A stretch of DNA of 64,000 nt from Deltaproteobacteria bacterium (GTDB lineage Bacteria; Myxococcota_A; Polyangia; Haliangiales; SHYZ01): NCBI GenBank assembly GCA_016210055.1, contig JACQUZ010000103.1, forward strand, positions 1 through 64,000, written 5' to 3'. The notes under the pieces were generated by a model. That model was given only the letters and a program-made list of their open reading frames with translations, did no database searches and was not told the origin of the DNA. The translations under genes and the position numbers were made by a program. Below are positions 26,466 through 37,066 of the stretch, piece after piece; the first letter of the stretch is position 1, and every line of letters begins with the position of its first letter.

Positions 26466-27218
26466 CTAGCTCGCGATCCGCGTGGCCGCTGTCGCTACCC
26501 GGTCGCCAGGGCCGTCGTCTACCACGGCCCCGTCGGAGAGCCGGATGGCGCGTGGACACTGTGCGGCGATGGCGGGCTCATGAGTGACGAGGAGGATCGT
26601 GTTGCCAGCGCGGTTAAGCTCCGCGAACAGGGCAAGGATCTCTCGCCCGGTGGACGAGTCGAGGTTCCCCGTGGGCTCGTCAGCCAAGAGGATGGACGGC
26701 TCCGAGACCAGTGCCCTGGCGATGGCGACCCGCTGGCGCTGGCCTCCCGACAATTCGTTCGGCTTGTGGGAGAGGCGCCGTCCGAGACCGACCCTTTCTA
26801 GGGCCAAGACGGCGCGCTTGCGTCGTTCCTTGGCGGCCACGCCCCGATAGACGAGAGGCAGCTCCACGTTCTCGACGGCGGTCGTGCGCGGGAGGAGCTG
26901 GAACGTTTGGAAGACGAATCCGATCTCGCGGTTCCTAAGGTCCGACAGAGCGTCGTCGGACAGGCCGCGCACGTCGCGGCCACGAAGGCTATAGGTCCCC
27001 TCGGTGGGCGTATCCAGGCAGCCCAGAATATTAAGAAGCGTGCTCTTGCCCGAGCCGGACGCTCCGATAATCGCGACGTACTCCCCCTTGCACACCGCGA
27101 ACCTAACGCCGCGAAGCGCATGGATTGTCTCGCTCCCCATCTGATACCGACGGCACACGCCGTCAAGCTCCAGGAGCGGCACGAGAGCCGGTGAATCAGA
27201 ATTCGACGTGGGTGCCAT
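26466..27218 (-). CDS. ABC transporter ATPase (MacB/LolD-type)
   Basis: A 250-residue ATPase. Walker A is [12 protein letters not shown], the signature [16 protein letters not shown], Walker [16 protein letters not shown], and the H-loop [10 protein letters not shown]. The sequence around the Q-loop ([12 protein letters not shown]) is typical of the LolD/MacB/FtsE branch that serves FtsX-like permeases. It energises export by the two permeases encoded immediately downstream. The start overlaps the 3' end of the adaptor gene by 23 bp, so translation is probably coupled. The substrate is unknown. Confidence 0.93.
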   Translation of the reverse strand: MAPTSNSDSPALVPLLELDGVCRRYQMGSETIHALRGVRFAVCKGEYVAIIGASGSGKSTLLNILGCLDTPTEGTYSLRGRDVRGLSDDALSDLRNREIGFVFQTFQLLPRTTAVENVELPLVYRGVAAKERRKRAVLALERVGLGRRLSHKPNELSGGQRQRVAIARALVSEPSILLADEPTGNLDSSTGREILALFAELNRAGNTILLVTHEPAIAAQCPRAIRLSDGAVVDDGPGDRVATAATRIAS

Positions 27219-28392
27219 CCTTGAGCTCGCGGGCGAGTGTTCGATATGGCCCCTCGACGACCTGTTCCCCCTCGGAAAGACCGGACGTAACCTCGATCAT
27301 GCTTTCAGATGAGAGCCCCACGGTGACCTTGCGCTTGTGGGCCGTTTTGTCCGTCACGACAAAGACCACCTTGTCCATGCGTGCGCCGCGACGGGGAGGC
27401 CCTCCATCTTTCTTCTCCTGCCCTTCCGGACGAACAGTGACGGCCTGAATCGGAACGGCCACCACGTCGGCGTGGGTTTCGGTCTCGATGGTGACTTGCG
27501 CGCTCATTCCTGAAAGGGCGGACGGCGGTGGCTTGTCGATGGCAATCCACACCGGGAAGCTCGTCACTTCGCTCTCGGTGCCCGCATTGCGGATGATCGC
27601 GTCGCGACCGTTATCGATGACCTTCCCTGGAATCACCAGTTCCGGGAGAGCGTCGATCTCAATCTTCGCAGCCTGTCCTGGGCGCACGAACACCACGTCG
27701 TGCTCGCCAACCTCGATACGGACGTCCATCTGGGACAGGGACCCGAGCACGAGCACTACGTCCTCGGAGAAATCAGAGCCACGGATGCGCTCGCCGACCC
27801 GGTGATTGACCGCCAGGACTGTTCCGTCCACCGGGGATCGGAGTGTTCCCCAGTCGACGCTGTTCTGGGCGTCGCCCAAGGAAGCCCGGACCACCTGCAC
27901 GCGGCTTTTCGCCGAATCGATCTGCGCCTCGGCTGCCTTGACCTGCGAGCGGGCCTGCTCCACTTCGCCCAGCTGGACAATCTTCTGCTCAAACAGCTTT
28001 TCGCTGCGCTCGAGCTCGCCCTTCAAGCGATCGAGCCCGGCCTGCTCTCGGTTTACTTCGGCGAGCGCCGCTTCGAGCTGCGCCCGCTGACGCGCGACTT
28101 CGGCGAGGTACCTCGAAGTGTCAATTTGCCCCAGAAATTGCCCCTTTTTCACCTCGGAGCCCATCCCGACTTGGAGGTCCGTAAGGATACCCGTGATGTT
28201 CGACGACACGTTCACCTTGCGCATGGGTTCGAGTTTCCCAGCGCCGGTGACATGGCGGGTAATGGTCGTCTTGCTAGCCTTGGTGACTTGCACGGAAACC
28301 GGGCGCTCCGGGCGAGGTTTGAGGCTTCCCATCGTTGCTACGACGATGAGCCCGGTGATGAGGAGCGTGATGATCCAGCGAAACCACGTCAT
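27196..28392 (-). CDS. MacA/HlyD-type periplasmic adaptor protein
   Basis: A 398-residue membrane-fusion protein. It has an N-terminal membrane anchor ([21 protein letters not shown]), a lipoyl/barrel half beginning [26 protein letters not shown], a long alpha-helical hairpin rich in Gln/Glu/Ala (about residues 95-175), the matching lipoyl half [20 protein letters not shown], and C-terminal barrel domains. It links the inner-membrane ABC permeases to an outer-membrane channel; no TolC-like gene is visible here. The ATG overlaps the upstream Yip1-like gene as ATGA, and it is followed by the ATPase and two permeases in one operon. Confidence 0.9.
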   Translation of the reverse strand: MTWFRWIITLLITGLIVVATMGSLKPRPERPVSVQVTKASKTTITRHVTGAGKLEPMRKVNVSSNITGILTDLQVGMGSEVKKGQFLGQIDTSRYLAEVARQRAQLEAALAEVNREQAGLDRLKGELERSEKLFEQKIVQLGEVEQARSQVKAAEAQIDSAKSRVQVVRASLGDAQNSVDWGTLRSPVDGTVLAVNHRVGERIRGSDFSEDVVLVLGSLSQMDVRIEVGEHDVVFVRPGQAAKIEIDALPELVIPGKVIDNGRDAIIRNAGTESEVTSFPVWIAIDKPPPSALSGMSAQVTIETETHADVVAVPIQAVTVRPEGQEKKDGGPPRRGARMDKVVFVVTDKTAHKRKVTVGLSSESMIEVTSGLSEGEQVVEGPYRTLARELKDGTHVEF

Positions 28393-29165
28393 TTCGGGCC
28401 CCCTGTGGGGGGCGTACCCCCGAGGAGAAAACGGGTCACCATCAGGTACAGGACGAAACCGAAGAACACCGTTAGGGCAGACTTGCCTCGTCCGATCCGC
28501 GTGGCGGACGAAAACCCAAGGATGAGGAGCAAGACCGACCAGAGCGTGAAGAGGTCAACTCCCTGGAGCAGTCGAGGCAGGAAGAGCCCGCGGGTCGGGG
28601 CCAATTGCGGCAGCACGACCAGCCGATCAATGGCGTCGGGCAAGATCCTTGGCGTCTTGAGTGCGACTGCAGTGGCGATGATCGACTTCACGCCGCTTGG
28701 CAGAGCGGCGTGCGCGGCGGCCGCCAGCGCCCGAGGGAACGTGGGGCGCCCACCCACAAAGCGTCCCACCGCGAGGATGCCGACCCCAAGAAAAAAGAGC
28801 GAAACCGGAGTTCCGAGTCCCGCGGCAAGGCCTAGGGTGACTTGCTTCACGGTCCGTGATTTGGCCGCCTCTTCACCAAGCTCGCGCTCGCTCATTCTCT
28901 CACCTGCAGCCGACATCCCTGGCCGTCTCGATCGGTCTGCCGACATGTCGAGCCTGTCCCCGATGACTAGTGCGGCGGTGAGCGCGAGGGCGGTGACCAC
29001 GAGGATGGCGGCGCCATAGCGCCCTGCCTCGACTTCAGCTGGGATCGTGCGGTCTGGGACAAAAATGGCGCCGAGAAGCCGTCGGGGAGGATCAAGCATC
29101 CGCTTGAACCGGAACCCGATCGTGGGTGGAAGGTCTGACTCCTCTATTGCCTTGGCGACAACCAT
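28389..29165 (-). CDS. Yip1-like multi-pass membrane protein
   Basis: A 258-residue integral membrane protein starting at the ATG at 29165; a longer reading to 29201 is possible. It has an N-terminal amphipathic stretch (FKRMLDPPRRLLGAIFVP) followed by about five hydrophobic segments, including AAILVVTALALTAALVI, LGTPVSLFFLGVGILAV, LFTLWSVLLLILGFS and LTVFFGFVLYLMV, the layout of the Yip1 domain family. Bacterial Yip1 proteins are poorly characterised and often sit beside ABC exporters. It is the first gene of the exporter operon and is coupled to the adaptor gene (ATGA), so an assembly or accessory role in export is likely but not shown. Confidence 0.7.
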   Translation of the reverse strand: MVVAKAIEESDLPPTIGFRFKRMLDPPRRLLGAIFVPDRTIPAEVEAGRYGAAILVVTALALTAALVIGDRLDMSADRSRRPGMSAAGERMSERELGEEAAKSRTVKQVTLGLAAGLGTPVSLFFLGVGILAVGRFVGGRPTFPRALAAAAHAALPSGVKSIIATAVALKTPRILPDAIDRLVVLPQLAPTRGLFLPRLLQGVDLFTLWSVLLLILGFSSATRIGRGKSALTVFFGFVLYLMVTRFLLGGTPPTGGPK

Positions 29166-29249
29166 GGTGAAAGGGCAAGCCCTCCGACATGCATATCGCA
29201 TTTTTGCGGTCAGGTGGCAAAGACTGCCGATTCAAGGTACAGGTGACGC

Positions 29250-29792
29250 GTGGGGAAGTTGTTTCTTCTGTTTACGCTACTCCCGTTCCTGGAGCTGTAC
29301 TTTCTCCTCGTGATCGGGCGCCAAGTCGGCTTTTGGCCGACCCTTGGGCTCGTGATGGCCACGGGCATCATGGGCGCCGTGCTGGCCCGCGCAGAAGGAC
29401 TCCGGGTGCTTCGCCAGTGGCAGGAGGCCCTGTCCGAGGGGCGGGTGCCTGAAGAGGGAGTGCTTTCCAGCGTGTTGATCCTCGTCGGTGGCGTGCTCCT
29501 TGTCACGCCCGGCGTTCTTACTGACGTCGTGGGGTTCGTTCTTCTCTTCCCTCCCACAAGGCGGTGGGCCTGCCAGCTGGCCCGCAAGATCCTGGAAAGA
29601 AACATCCGCAAGGGGCGAATCCACGTCGTTGGCCTCTCTGGGGACCCCTTTTCCCCGTCACAGGGGGGACGCCGGGGAGTAGGGGTATCGTCCGGGCGAA
29701 TCATTGACGTGGAGCTCGTTGATTCCGAAGGCGGCGTCCGCCCCGCTGACGCCGCCCCGCCGACCGGGCGCTCCCAAGCGAGGCGACCATAA
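29250..29792 (+). CDS. fxsA: FxsA family membrane protein
   Basis: A 180-residue protein whose first 120 residues carry the FxsA domain: LFTLLPFLELYFLLVIG, then LVMATGIMGAVLARAEGLRVL, then GVLLVTPGVLTDVVGFVLLFPPTRR. E. coli FxsA suppresses F-plasmid exclusion of phage T7; its cellular role is otherwise unclear. The C-terminal 50 residues are polar and disordered. The GTG at 29250 is the start that places the first membrane helix at the N-terminus. It is divergent from the exporter operon across an 84-bp gap. Confidence 0.88.
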   Translation: MGKLFLLFTLLPFLELYFLLVIGRQVGFWPTLGLVMATGIMGAVLARAEGLRVLRQWQEALSEGRVPEEGVLSSVLILVGGVLLVTPGVLTDVVGFVLLFPPTRRWACQLARKILERNIRKGRIHVVGLSGDPFSPSQGGRRGVGVSSGRIIDVELVDSEGGVRPADAAPPTGRSQARRP

Positions 29793-29915
29793 GTCGGGTG
29801 ATTTCCACGAGTGGAAGCCTCCTGGTCCAGGAGTTTCTCTGGTATGATCAGCGTGCCTCAGCCAGGTCGGTGGGTCTTGAGGGTGGGGGGGAACCCGGCG
29901 AGGCGGAGCGCGGTG

Positions 29916-30476
29916 ATGAACGACAACACCCCTGAACAATCAGGCATGCCCCTCGAGGATTTCTATGAAGACGGCAAGAAGCTGAGCGTCGTGAAGTTCC
30001 AGGAGCGGCATGGCGAGGCCTTCCTGCTCCACAGGAGCGACGGTGGTTCATTGAGACCGCCTCAAGGGCCGCAGCGGACTGTCGCAGCGGATGGTTCCCA
30101 GCTCCCCGGCAATCCGGGCGGCGGCATGAAAACATCGTACGTTGTCTTTCCCGTCAAGCAGACCGGGCGCTCCATGTTCGCCCAGCTCATTTCGGTGGGG
30201 CGGACGAAGAACAACGACGTGATCATCTCGGACGTATCGATCTCAAAGTTTCATGCGTTCTTCAAGAAAGGCGAGAACGGCAAGTTCTTCGTGCAGGATG
30301 CGGGCTCGCGGAACGGCACGTTCGTGAACGGGAAGAAAGTGCCCGAGAGTGGAAAGGGCGATCCCGTCCTCATACAGCCGGGGGCCAAGATCAGGTTCGG
30401 TGCAGTGGAGCTCACCTTTCAGGAGGCAGCCGAGCTCCATGACCTCGTGTCCTGGATCGCGCGAGGTGGTCGCTAG
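29916..30476 (+). CDS. FHA-domain protein
   Basis: A 186-residue protein. The C-terminal forkhead-associated domain (about residues 85-175) has the phosphothreonine-binding signatures: ISVGRTKNNDVIISDVSISKFHAFF (the GR and SxxH elements) and DAGSRNGTFVNGKKV (the NG turn). The N-terminal 80 residues are low-complexity, with GSLRPPQGPQR and Gly/Gln-rich stretches. FHA proteins read Ser/Thr kinase signals, and this genome has Hanks-type kinases (62548-63858). The ATG at 29916 follows GGAGCGCGGTG; an upstream in-frame start would add 35 residues without pattern. It converges on the unknown exported protein, one base apart. Confidence 0.88.
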   Translation: MNDNTPEQSGMPLEDFYEDGKKLSVVKFQERHGEAFLLHRSDGGSLRPPQGPQRTVAADGSQLPGNPGGGMKTSYVVFPVKQTGRSMFAQLISVGRTKNNDVIISDVSISKFHAFFKKGENGKFFVQDAGSRNGTFVNGKKVPESGKGDPVLIQPGAKIRFGAVELTFQEAAELHDLVSWIARGGR

Positions 30477-30477
30477 C

Positions 30478-31734
30478 TTACTTGCACCTTATCCACCGAA
30501 ATCGCTTGCCAATCTCCACCTGGTCGACCTTGCGGTAGGTCCCTCCGCCAGCGTGCTCTTCCACGTAGCGGAACGAGACATGCCGGCACCACTTCTCGTC
30601 GGGGAGCTGGAAAAGGATATTCCCAGCGCGAAACCTATGCGTGGGCAGGTCTGCGGCGTTTTTAACGATCTCCCACCCAGCGTGCCTGAGAACGACCTTC
30701 ATCGTCCTTGCGTTCGGACGGTCGGCGGTTATCTGCTTGCGCGCGAGCCCTTCAATTCGGGCATCTCGTCCCTTGGGCTCGGGAAATGTCCAGGTGGGGG
30801 TCGTTCCTTCCAACAGGTTCGCGGCTTCCACCGTAAGCCTCTCGATGTAGTCCATTAGCCCGGCAGGCATCTCCAGGCCGACGGCTTCGTAGTAAGGAAG
30901 GAGCTCCGCGCGGAGCTTTTCGGAGAGCCTTTTCGGGTCCCGCAAGCATGAAGCGACTTCTTCGTCGATGAACCCCGCGCTCCGATCGATCGACTGGCGC
31001 GGGCTTGACACGATTGAGGGGATGAGGACGAGTGCCCGATTGTTGATCGCCACTCGCGTGAAATCCTCTCGCCGCAAGGCGACCGCGCACCACGTTTCCG
31101 GGTACAAGGTCAGGTCGCCCTCGAGGAGCGGCGATTTCTTGTATGCGGCATATTTCCTCTCGCACAGGTCCGCCACTACCCCCATGTCGTCGAAGACTTT
31201 TCGCACCTCGGCCGGGTCGAGTTTCGCGGCAACATTCTCATGCTTGTCCCGGTACAGCGCGGCGAGGACAAGAAAAGAGCTCCGAGCGAACTCAACATCG
31301 CCGTAGAACGACTTGCGGAGCGTGAGTGCGTTCCTAATTTCGGTCATTCGCTTCCGCAGCGGTCCCCGATACCTCTCGAGCTCTTCCGCGCGCATGTAAT
31401 GAGGCCCGAGGCAGCCCTCGATATTGACGCCGGCGAGCAGCGCCTTGGCCTTATCCAGGGCAGGTTCGAGCTCGGCAAGCTGCTTCTCGGCCGCGTCGAC
31501 GAACTCCTCGGGCGAGAAATCCCACTCTTCGACTTTTCTCAAATCCCCGAATTTCCCGAGCGTACGATCGATCTCGCCGCAAGCAGCGACGACCGGATCG
31601 ACGGCGGGTGGTGCTTTGGGCGAGACGGCGGCTTTCTTCGTAGGAGGAGTGCCGAGCGCAGGCGTGGAGAATCCCAGGACTGCGACGGCAGCGAAGGCGA
31701 AAAGACGCAGCACGCTCGACAGGACACGTTGCAT
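30478..31734 (-). CDS. Exported protein of unknown function
   Basis: A 418-residue protein. The N-terminus MQRVLSSVLRLFAFAAVAVLGFSTPALG is a Sec signal peptide cleaved near ALG-TP. The rest is alpha/beta with several charged helices (PALDKAKALLAG, RYRGPLRKRMTEIRNAL), three single Cys residues and a C-terminus ending in basic residues (GKRFRWIRCK). I do not recognise a family. It lies between the FHA gene and the respiratory operon but on the opposite strand, and 250 bp separate its start from actA. A periplasmic or surface location is likely; function is open. Confidence 0.65.
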   Translation of the reverse strand: MQRVLSSVLRLFAFAAVAVLGFSTPALGTPPTKKAAVSPKAPPAVDPVVAACGEIDRTLGKFGDLRKVEEWDFSPEEFVDAAEKQLAELEPALDKAKALLAGVNIEGCLGPHYMRAEELERYRGPLRKRMTEIRNALTLRKSFYGDVEFARSSFLVLAALYRDKHENVAAKLDPAEVRKVFDDMGVVADLCERKYAAYKKSPLLEGDLTLYPETWCAVALRREDFTRVAINNRALVLIPSIVSSPRQSIDRSAGFIDEEVASCLRDPKRLSEKLRAELLPYYEAVGLEMPAGLMDYIERLTVEAANLLEGTTPTWTFPEPKGRDARIEGLARKQITADRPNARTMKVVLRHAGWEIVKNAADLPTHRFRAGNILFQLPDEKWCRHVSFRYVEEHAGGGTYRKVDQVEIGKRFRWIRCK

Positions 31735-31887
31735 GGTGACTCTTAGGAGAGCGATGGGCTCTCCGCAGGCATTCAAATTGTAGATATCTTTCGGTCTCTT
31801 TCGCAATCCCTGGCTTGGGCGACGCCTGCCATGGGGTCCGGATGACGGGCTGCGGCAAAGCGCCGCACTGGTGCGGCAACAAATTAC

Positions 31888-31917
31888 TTGCGTTTCGACC
31901 TTCGAATTGAAGATATA
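31888..31917 (+). promoter_or_regulatory. Possible promoter of the act-cox operon
   Basis: TTGCGT (31888-31893), an 18-bp spacer and GATATA (31912-31917) in an AT-richer patch 70-95 bp before actA, the only sizeable gap (31735-31983) ahead of a long run of coupled genes. This is a weak match and a RegA-type activator might be needed. The rest of the gap shows nothing else recognisable. Confidence 0.3.
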
Positions 31918-31983
31918 TGGCGTCGCTTTGTTTTCCCCCTGCCGGCCCGCCGGTAGCTACAGCCCCAAGGTGCTAGAACCCAA

Positions 31984-32643
31984 ATGGAGCGGTATCTTTT
32001 TCCTAGGTGGTCAAACAAGGTCGTTCCCATCGTCGTCTTTCTGGTGCTCGGTCCGTTGGGCACGGCCGCCATCGCTGCGGTCTGGTACTACGGCGGAAAC
32101 AAGCACATCGAGGTGGGCTATCAGCCAGCCCAGCCAGTGCCGTACAGCCACAAGCTGCACGCCGGTGACCTCGGGATCGATTGTCGGTACTGTCACACGG
32201 GGGTAGAGACGACGCCGTACGCGACGGTCCCTCCGACGCAGACCTGCATGAATTGCCACGCGAAGGTGAAAAGCGACAGCCTCAAGCTTCTTCCCGTGAG
32301 AGAGAGCTACGCCTCGGACAATCCGATTCCTTGGGTCCGAGTTCACAACCTACCGGACTATGTCTATTTCGACCACAGCGTCCACGTGAAGGTAGGCGTT
32401 GGCTGCGCGAGCTGCCACGGGCGCGTAGACCAGATGATTGAGGTGCAGCAAGTTCAGTCCTTGTCCATGGGCTGGTGCTTGGAATGCCACCGCAACCCTG
32501 GTCCGCACCTGCGCGACCCATCGGAGGTCACGAAGATGGACTGGCAACCCTCGCCTGAGCAACTGGAGAAGCGTGGTCCTGCCACGAGCAAGAGTGGACG
32601 CAAGGTCGAACCGCCGCAGCATTGCTCAGGGTGTCACCGATGA
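31984..32643 (+). CDS. actA: Alternative complex III pentaheme cytochrome c subunit ActA
   Basis: A 219-residue protein with one N-terminal membrane helix (IVVFLVLGPLGTAAIAAVW) and exactly five CxxCH heme c sites: CRYCH, CMNCH, CASCH, CLECH and CSGCH (first Cys at residues 67, 88, 141, 165, 214). Five hemes on one anchor is the hallmark of ActA. In the quinol:cytochrome c/HiPIP oxidoreductase ACIII it conducts electrons from the Fe-S subunit ActB towards the final acceptor on the periplasmic side. It heads the operon actABCDEF and its stop overlaps the actB start (ATGA). Confidence 0.95.
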   Translation: MERYLFPRWSNKVVPIVVFLVLGPLGTAAIAAVWYYGGNKHIEVGYQPAQPVPYSHKLHAGDLGIDCRYCHTGVETTPYATVPPTQTCMNCHAKVKSDSLKLLPVRESYASDNPIPWVRVHNLPDYVYFDHSVHVKVGVGCASCHGRVDQMIEVQQVQSLSMGWCLECHRNPGPHLRDPSEVTKMDWQPSPEQLEKRGPATSKSGRKVEPPQHCSGCHR

Positions 32644-35630
32644 AGCACAAGCCCAACGAAATTGCCGACGACCTCTCGGGCAAGGCATATTGGCGCAGCC
32701 TGCGCGAGCTGGAGAACCACCCCGAGCTCGCAGAGGCGCTCGCGAACGAGTTCCCAGAAGGCGCGACCTTGCCGCCCGACGGCGTGTCCCGGCGTACCTT
32801 CCTCTCGCTCATGGGCGCGTCTTTTGGACTCGCAGGCCTGGTGGGCTGTCGCCGTCCCGACGAGAAGATCCTCCCGTACGCCAGGGCGCCCGAGCAGATC
32901 ATTCCGGGCAAGCCTCTCTTCTTCGCGACCGCCATGCCATTTCATGGAACGGCGCTCGGTCTCCTCGTAGAGAGCCATGAAGGACGACCGACGAAGATCG
33001 AGGGGAATCCACGTCACCCAGAATCCTTGGGAAGCTCCAACCTCTATGCCCAGGCGTCGGTGCTCGATCTGTACGATCCCGATCGAAGCGATTCGCCGCG
33101 GCGAAGTGACGTCAAGGAGACCTGGGGCGCGGCTGCTGCATTCCTCGAAGGGCTGGGCTCCAAGACCAGGGAACGGGGTGGGCAAGGGCTTGCCATCCTT
33201 ACCGAGGCTCATCGATCGCCCACGCTTGCTGCTGCGCTGGCAGAGCTCAAGCAGCAGCTTCCCCAGGCTCGAGTGTTTCGCTATGAGCCGTTCAATCGCG
33301 ACAACGCCCGTGAAGGCGCCAAGCTAGCGCTTGGGCGCCCGCTCGAGTCGATCCTCGACGTGGCGAAGGCCCGGATCATCCTTGCCCTCGACGCCGACAT
33401 TCTTCATGCCGACGGAAGCCCAATCAAGCAGCTCCGCGGATATGCCGAGGGACGCAAGGTAGAAGGGAAAGACGCCAGTCGCATCAATCGCCTCTACGCC
33501 GTTGAGAGCAAGTTCTCCATCACCGGCACGGCCGCCGACCATCGCCTCCGAATGGCAAGTCGCGACGTGGTGGGCTTTGCAGGCGCGCTCGTGCGCGAGC
33601 TCTCTGCACACGGCGTGAACGTTGGCGCCGAGGTCTTGGCCGCCAGTGAGGCTCAGCCGCAACCCCTCGCGGAAAAGGCGAAGAAGTGGGTTTCTGCGGT
33701 AGCCAAGGACTTGGCAGGCCATCGAGGGCAGTCGCTGGTCGTCGTCGGCGCCAAGCAGCCACCGGTCGTCCATGCACTCGCATGCCTCATTAATCATGCT
33801 CTCGGCAACGTGGGGCAGACCATCGCCCACGTGCAAGCGTTTGACGAGGCGCCAGAAGGTGCTCGAGGAATCGTCGATCTCGTCAATGCCATTCGGGGTG
33901 GCGCGGTTGACACGCTCATCATCCTTGGCGGAAACCCGGTCTTCAACGCGCCCCACGACGTGAAGTTCGCCGAAGCCCTGGGAAGCGTACGTCAGACAAT
34001 CCATCTTTCGACGCACTTTGACGACACGAGCCAGGCGTCGAAGTGGCATCTCAATCGCGCGCATTACCTCGAGTCCTGGAGTGATGTCCGTTCCGAGGAC
34101 GGCACGGCATCGATCATTCAGCCCCTCATCGCCCCCCTCCTCGATGGCAGGACCGATGCAGAGGTGGTGCACATGCTGCTCGGCAAGCCACTCAAGGCCC
34201 ATGACCTGGTGCGCAGCACCTGGCAGAAGGTCGTTGCCCTGGATTTCGAAAAGGCGTGGCGCCGTGCCCTGCATGATGGAGCTTGGGAGGGAAGCGCATA
34301 TCGGCGTGAGGACGTCACTCCTACCGGAGGCCCGGTCGCCGAAGCCTGGCGCGCGCAGGCCGTGCCCGCGGGCGGCTATGAAATCGTCTTTCATCCCGAC
34401 CACCACGCGTGGGACGGCCGCTTCGCCAACAACGGGTGGTTGCAAGAGCTGCCCGAGCCGATGACGAAATTGACCTGGGGAAACGTGGCGCTCCTCTCGC
34501 CTGCGACCGCCAAGAAGCTGGGAGTCGGCGACGGAGATGTTGTGTCCCTCGGCCTCCCGGGGGCGGCTTCCGTTGCACTCCCCGTTATCGTGGCGCCAGG
34601 CCACGCGGACGATTCGATCGCCGTTTCAATCGGTCAAGGCCGTAGCGCGGTCGGTCGCGTGGGAACCAACGTGGGGGTCAGCACTGCGCCCCTTCGTTCC
34701 AGCGCCGCTTTCTTCATCGCTGGCGGAGCCACCGTAAAGAAGACCGGCCAAAGCGTGGAGCTCGCGCGGACACAGGAGCATTTTGCCATGGAGGGGCGTC
34801 CTCTCGTCAGAGAGGCGGGCGTCGACGCCTTTCATTCGGATCCCGAGTTCGCCAAGAAGGCGGTCAAGCACCCTGAGCTTCTCAACTTGTGGCAAGAGTA
34901 CAAGTACGACGGACACAAGTGGGGGATGACCATTGACCTCAACGCCTGCGTGGGCTGTGGCGCCTGCACGGTCGCATGTCAGGCGGAAAACAACATCCCT
35001 CTGGTCGGGCCTGAGGGCGTGAAGAAGTCCCGCGAGATGCACTGGATCCGACTCGATAGGTACTTCGAGGGATCTCTGGAGGACCCGCGCTCGGTCAGTC
35101 AACCGATGAGCTGCAGCCATTGCGAGAACGCGCCCTGCGAGCAGGTGTGCCCGGTGGGTGCCACCGCCCACAGCCCAGAGGGGCTGAACGACATGGCCTA
35201 TAACCGCTGCGTGGGCACCCGCTATTGCGCCAACAATTGCCCATTCAAGGTGAGGCGGTTCAATTACTTCGATTACACCAAGAAAACCCCCGAGATCGGG
35301 CGCATGCAATTCAACCCGGACGTGACTGTTCGCATGCGCGGAGTCATGGAGAAGTGCACGTACTGCGTGCAGCGGATCAACCACGCCAAGATCGAGGCCA
35401 AGAACGAGGGGCACGAGAGAGTGGCCGACGGAAGGATCACGACCGCCTGCCAACAAGCTTGTCCTGCAAAGGCCATCGCCTTTGGGGACCTGAACGACAA
35501 GAACAGCGAGGTCACGCGCAAGGCATGGGATCCAAGATCCTACGTGCTTCTCGCAGAGCTCAACATTCGGCCACGCACCTCGTACCTAGCAAGAATTCGC
35601 AATCCCAACCCGGAGCTTGAGCGCGCATGA
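32640..35630 (+). CDS. actB: Alternative complex III molybdopterin-like/Fe-S subunit ActB
   Basis: A 996-residue fusion. Near the N-terminus is a twin-arginine-type signal ([10 protein letters not shown]) with a Cys at position 70 that could be lipidated. The central 650 residues resemble a molybdopterin oxidoreductase without evident cofactor residues. The C-terminal third is a ferredoxin module with four Cys clusters: [35 protein letters not shown] and CTYCVQ...CQQAC, as for three [4Fe-4S] and one [3Fe-4S]. This is the ActB arrangement of ACIII, where it accepts electrons from quinol through ActC and passes them to the ActA/ActE hemes. The ATG at 32640 overlaps the actA stop; the TTG at 32622 is an unlikely alternative. 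Confidence 0.95.
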   Translation: MKHKPNEIADDLSGKAYWRSLRELENHPELAEALANEFPEGATLPPDGVSRRTFLSLMGASFGLAGLVGCRRPDEKILPYARAPEQIIPGKPLFFATAMPFHGTALGLLVESHEGRPTKIEGNPRHPESLGSSNLYAQASVLDLYDPDRSDSPRRSDVKETWGAAAAFLEGLGSKTRERGGQGLAILTEAHRSPTLAAALAELKQQLPQARVFRYEPFNRDNAREGAKLALGRPLESILDVAKARIILALDADILHADGSPIKQLRGYAEGRKVEGKDASRINRLYAVESKFSITGTAADHRLRMASRDVVGFAGALVRELSAHGVNVGAEVLAASEAQPQPLAEKAKKWVSAVAKDLAGHRGQSLVVVGAKQPPVVHALACLINHALGNVGQTIAHVQAFDEAPEGARGIVDLVNAIRGGAVDTLIILGGNPVFNAPHDVKFAEALGSVRQTIHLSTHFDDTSQASKWHLNRAHYLESWSDVRSEDGTASIIQPLIAPLLDGRTDAEVVHMLLGKPLKAHDLVRSTWQKVVALDFEKAWRRALHDGAWEGSAYRREDVTPTGGPVAEAWRAQAVPAGGYEIVFHPDHHAWDGRFANNGWLQELPEPMTKLTWGNVALLSPATAKKLGVGDGDVVSLGLPGAASVALPVIVAPGHADDSIAVSIGQGRSAVGRVGTNVGVSTAPLRSSAAFFIAGGATVKKTGQSVELARTQEHFAMEGRPLVREAGVDAFHSDPEFAKKAVKHPELLNLWQEYKYDGHKWGMTIDLNACVGCGACTVACQAENNIPLVGPEGVKKSREMHWIRLDRYFEGSLEDPRSVSQPMSCSHCENAPCEQVCPVGATAHSPEGLNDMAYNRCVGTRYCANNCPFKVRRFNYFDYTKKTPEIGRMQFNPDVTVRMRGVMEKCTYCVQRINHAKIEAKNEGHERVADGRITTACQQACPAKAIAFGDLNDKNSEVTRKAWDPRSYVLLAELNIRPRTSYLARIRNPNPELERA

Positions 35631-37066
35631 GCATCACTGTCGCCAACAACACGAACGACGACAATCCGTCAGTCCGCGCGCCGCTGGTCCTTGGGAACAA
35701 CGACTTCCACTCGGTGACCAACAAGATCGCCGAGATTGCGGAGCGTAAGACCCCCAAGCAGTGGCTGGTCCTTTTTGGCCTCGCCTTCAGCATTCTGTTG
35801 GTCCTCCTCGGATCCCTCGGTAAGCTGGTGTGGACGGGCGTCGGGGTGTGGGGACTCAACCATCCCGTCGGATGGGCATGGGACATTACCGGTTTCGTCT
35901 TCTGGATCGGTATTGGTCACGCGGGAACACTCATCAGCGCCATCTTGTTTTTGTTTCGGCAGAAGTGGCGCACGAGCATCAACCGAGCTGCCGAGGCGAT
36001 GACGATCTTCGCCGTCATGGCTGCTGGCTTGTATCCCCTGTTTCACGTGGGCCGTGTTTGGCTGATGTACTGGGCGTTCCCGCTTCCGAACCAAATGGAC
36101 ATGTGGCCGAACTTCAAGAGCCCGCTCGTTTGGGACGTGTTTGCGGTGTCCACCTACGCGACGGTGTCGGTGCTCTTTTGGTTCGTGGGTCTTGTCCCCG
36201 ACCTGGCGACACTGAGGGATCGAGCGAAGACCAAGACCAGGCAGATCGTTTTTGGGATCCTGTCCCTGGGTTGGCGCGGCTCCCACCGCCATTGGCTCAA
36301 CTACGAGAAGGCGTACCTCATCCTCGCCGGTCTTTCGACGCCGCTGGTGCTGTCGGTTCACACGATCGTGTCGTTCGACTTTGCGGTTTCGGTCGTCCCC
36401 GGTTGGCACACCACGATTTTCCCGCCTTACTTCGTCGCAGGGGCCATCTTCAGCGGGTTCGCCATGGTCATGACGCTCATGGTAATCGCGCGGAAGGCGT
36501 TTGGCCTCCAGGAGCTCGTCACGGTTCGTCACCTCGAGAACATGTGCAAGATCATGCTCGCGACGGGAACCATGGTCGGCTACGCCTACGGCATTGAGTT
36601 CTTCATCGCCTGGTACAGCGGCAACGACTACGAGCGATTTGCCTTCATTAACCGTGCGTTTGGTCCCTATTCGTGGGCCTATTGGACCATGGTGAGCTGC
36701 AACGTCATATTCCCGCAGCTCTTCTGGTTCAAGAAGATCCGCACCAGCATTCCGGTGATGTTCGTCATGAGCATCATCGTCAACATCGGCATGTGGTTTG
36801 AGCGTTTCGTCATCATCGTGACGGGCTTGCACCGGGATTTCATCCCCTCGAGCTGGAGCTATTTCAGGCCAACGGTTTGGGATATCTCGTTGTTTGTCGG
36901 CACGTTTGGTCTCTTCTTCACCATGTTCCTATTGTTTGTCCGGTTCCTCCCAATGATGGCCATTAGCGAGGTCAAGGGCGTTCTGCCGGCGGCCGACCCG
37001 CACGGCGCGCATGACCATCACGCGGAGGCGGCACCGGGGACGCTTCGGGAGGCGGCCCATGGCTGA
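35627..37066 (+). CDS. actC: Alternative complex III quinol-binding membrane subunit ActC
   Basis: A 479-residue polytopic membrane protein of the NrfD/PsrC type with about ten transmembrane helices, for example [52 protein letters not shown] and [32 protein letters not shown]. The conserved His in the GIGHAG helix and the [17 protein letters not shown] loop are typical of ActC, the subunit thought to bind and oxidise quinol next to ActB. The His/Asp/Gly-rich C-terminal tail is polar. The start overlaps actB (ATGA) and the stop overlaps actD by 8 bp. Confidence 0.95.
   Translation: MSITVANNTNDDNPSVRAPLVLGNNDFHSVTNKIAEIAERKTPKQWLVLFGLAFSILLVLLGSLGKLVWTGVGVWGLNHPVGWAWDITGFVFWIGIGHAGTLISAILFLFRQKWRTSINRAAEAMTIFAVMAAGLYPLFHVGRVWLMYWAFPLPNQMDMWPNFKSPLVWDVFAVSTYATVSVLFWFVGLVPDLATLRDRAKTKTRQIVFGILSLGWRGSHRHWLNYEKAYLILAGLSTPLVLSVHTIVSFDFAVSVVPGWHTTIFPPYFVAGAIFSGFAMVMTLMVIARKAFGLQELVTVRHLENMCKIMLATGTMVGYAYGIEFFIAWYSGNDYERFAFINRAFGPYSWAYWTMVSCNVIFPQLFWFKKIRTSIPVMFVMSIIVNIGMWFERFVIIVTGLHRDFIPSSWSYFRPTVWDISLFVGTFGLFFTMFLLFVRFLPMMAISEVKGVLPAADPHGAHDHHAEAAPGTLREAAHG

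Noticed and set aside
33324-36832. Long minus-strand frames over actB and actC (33324-34604, 35669-36832)
   Set aside because: Antisense to heme/Fe-S and NrfD-like genes; no starts with ribosome-binding sites and no motifs.
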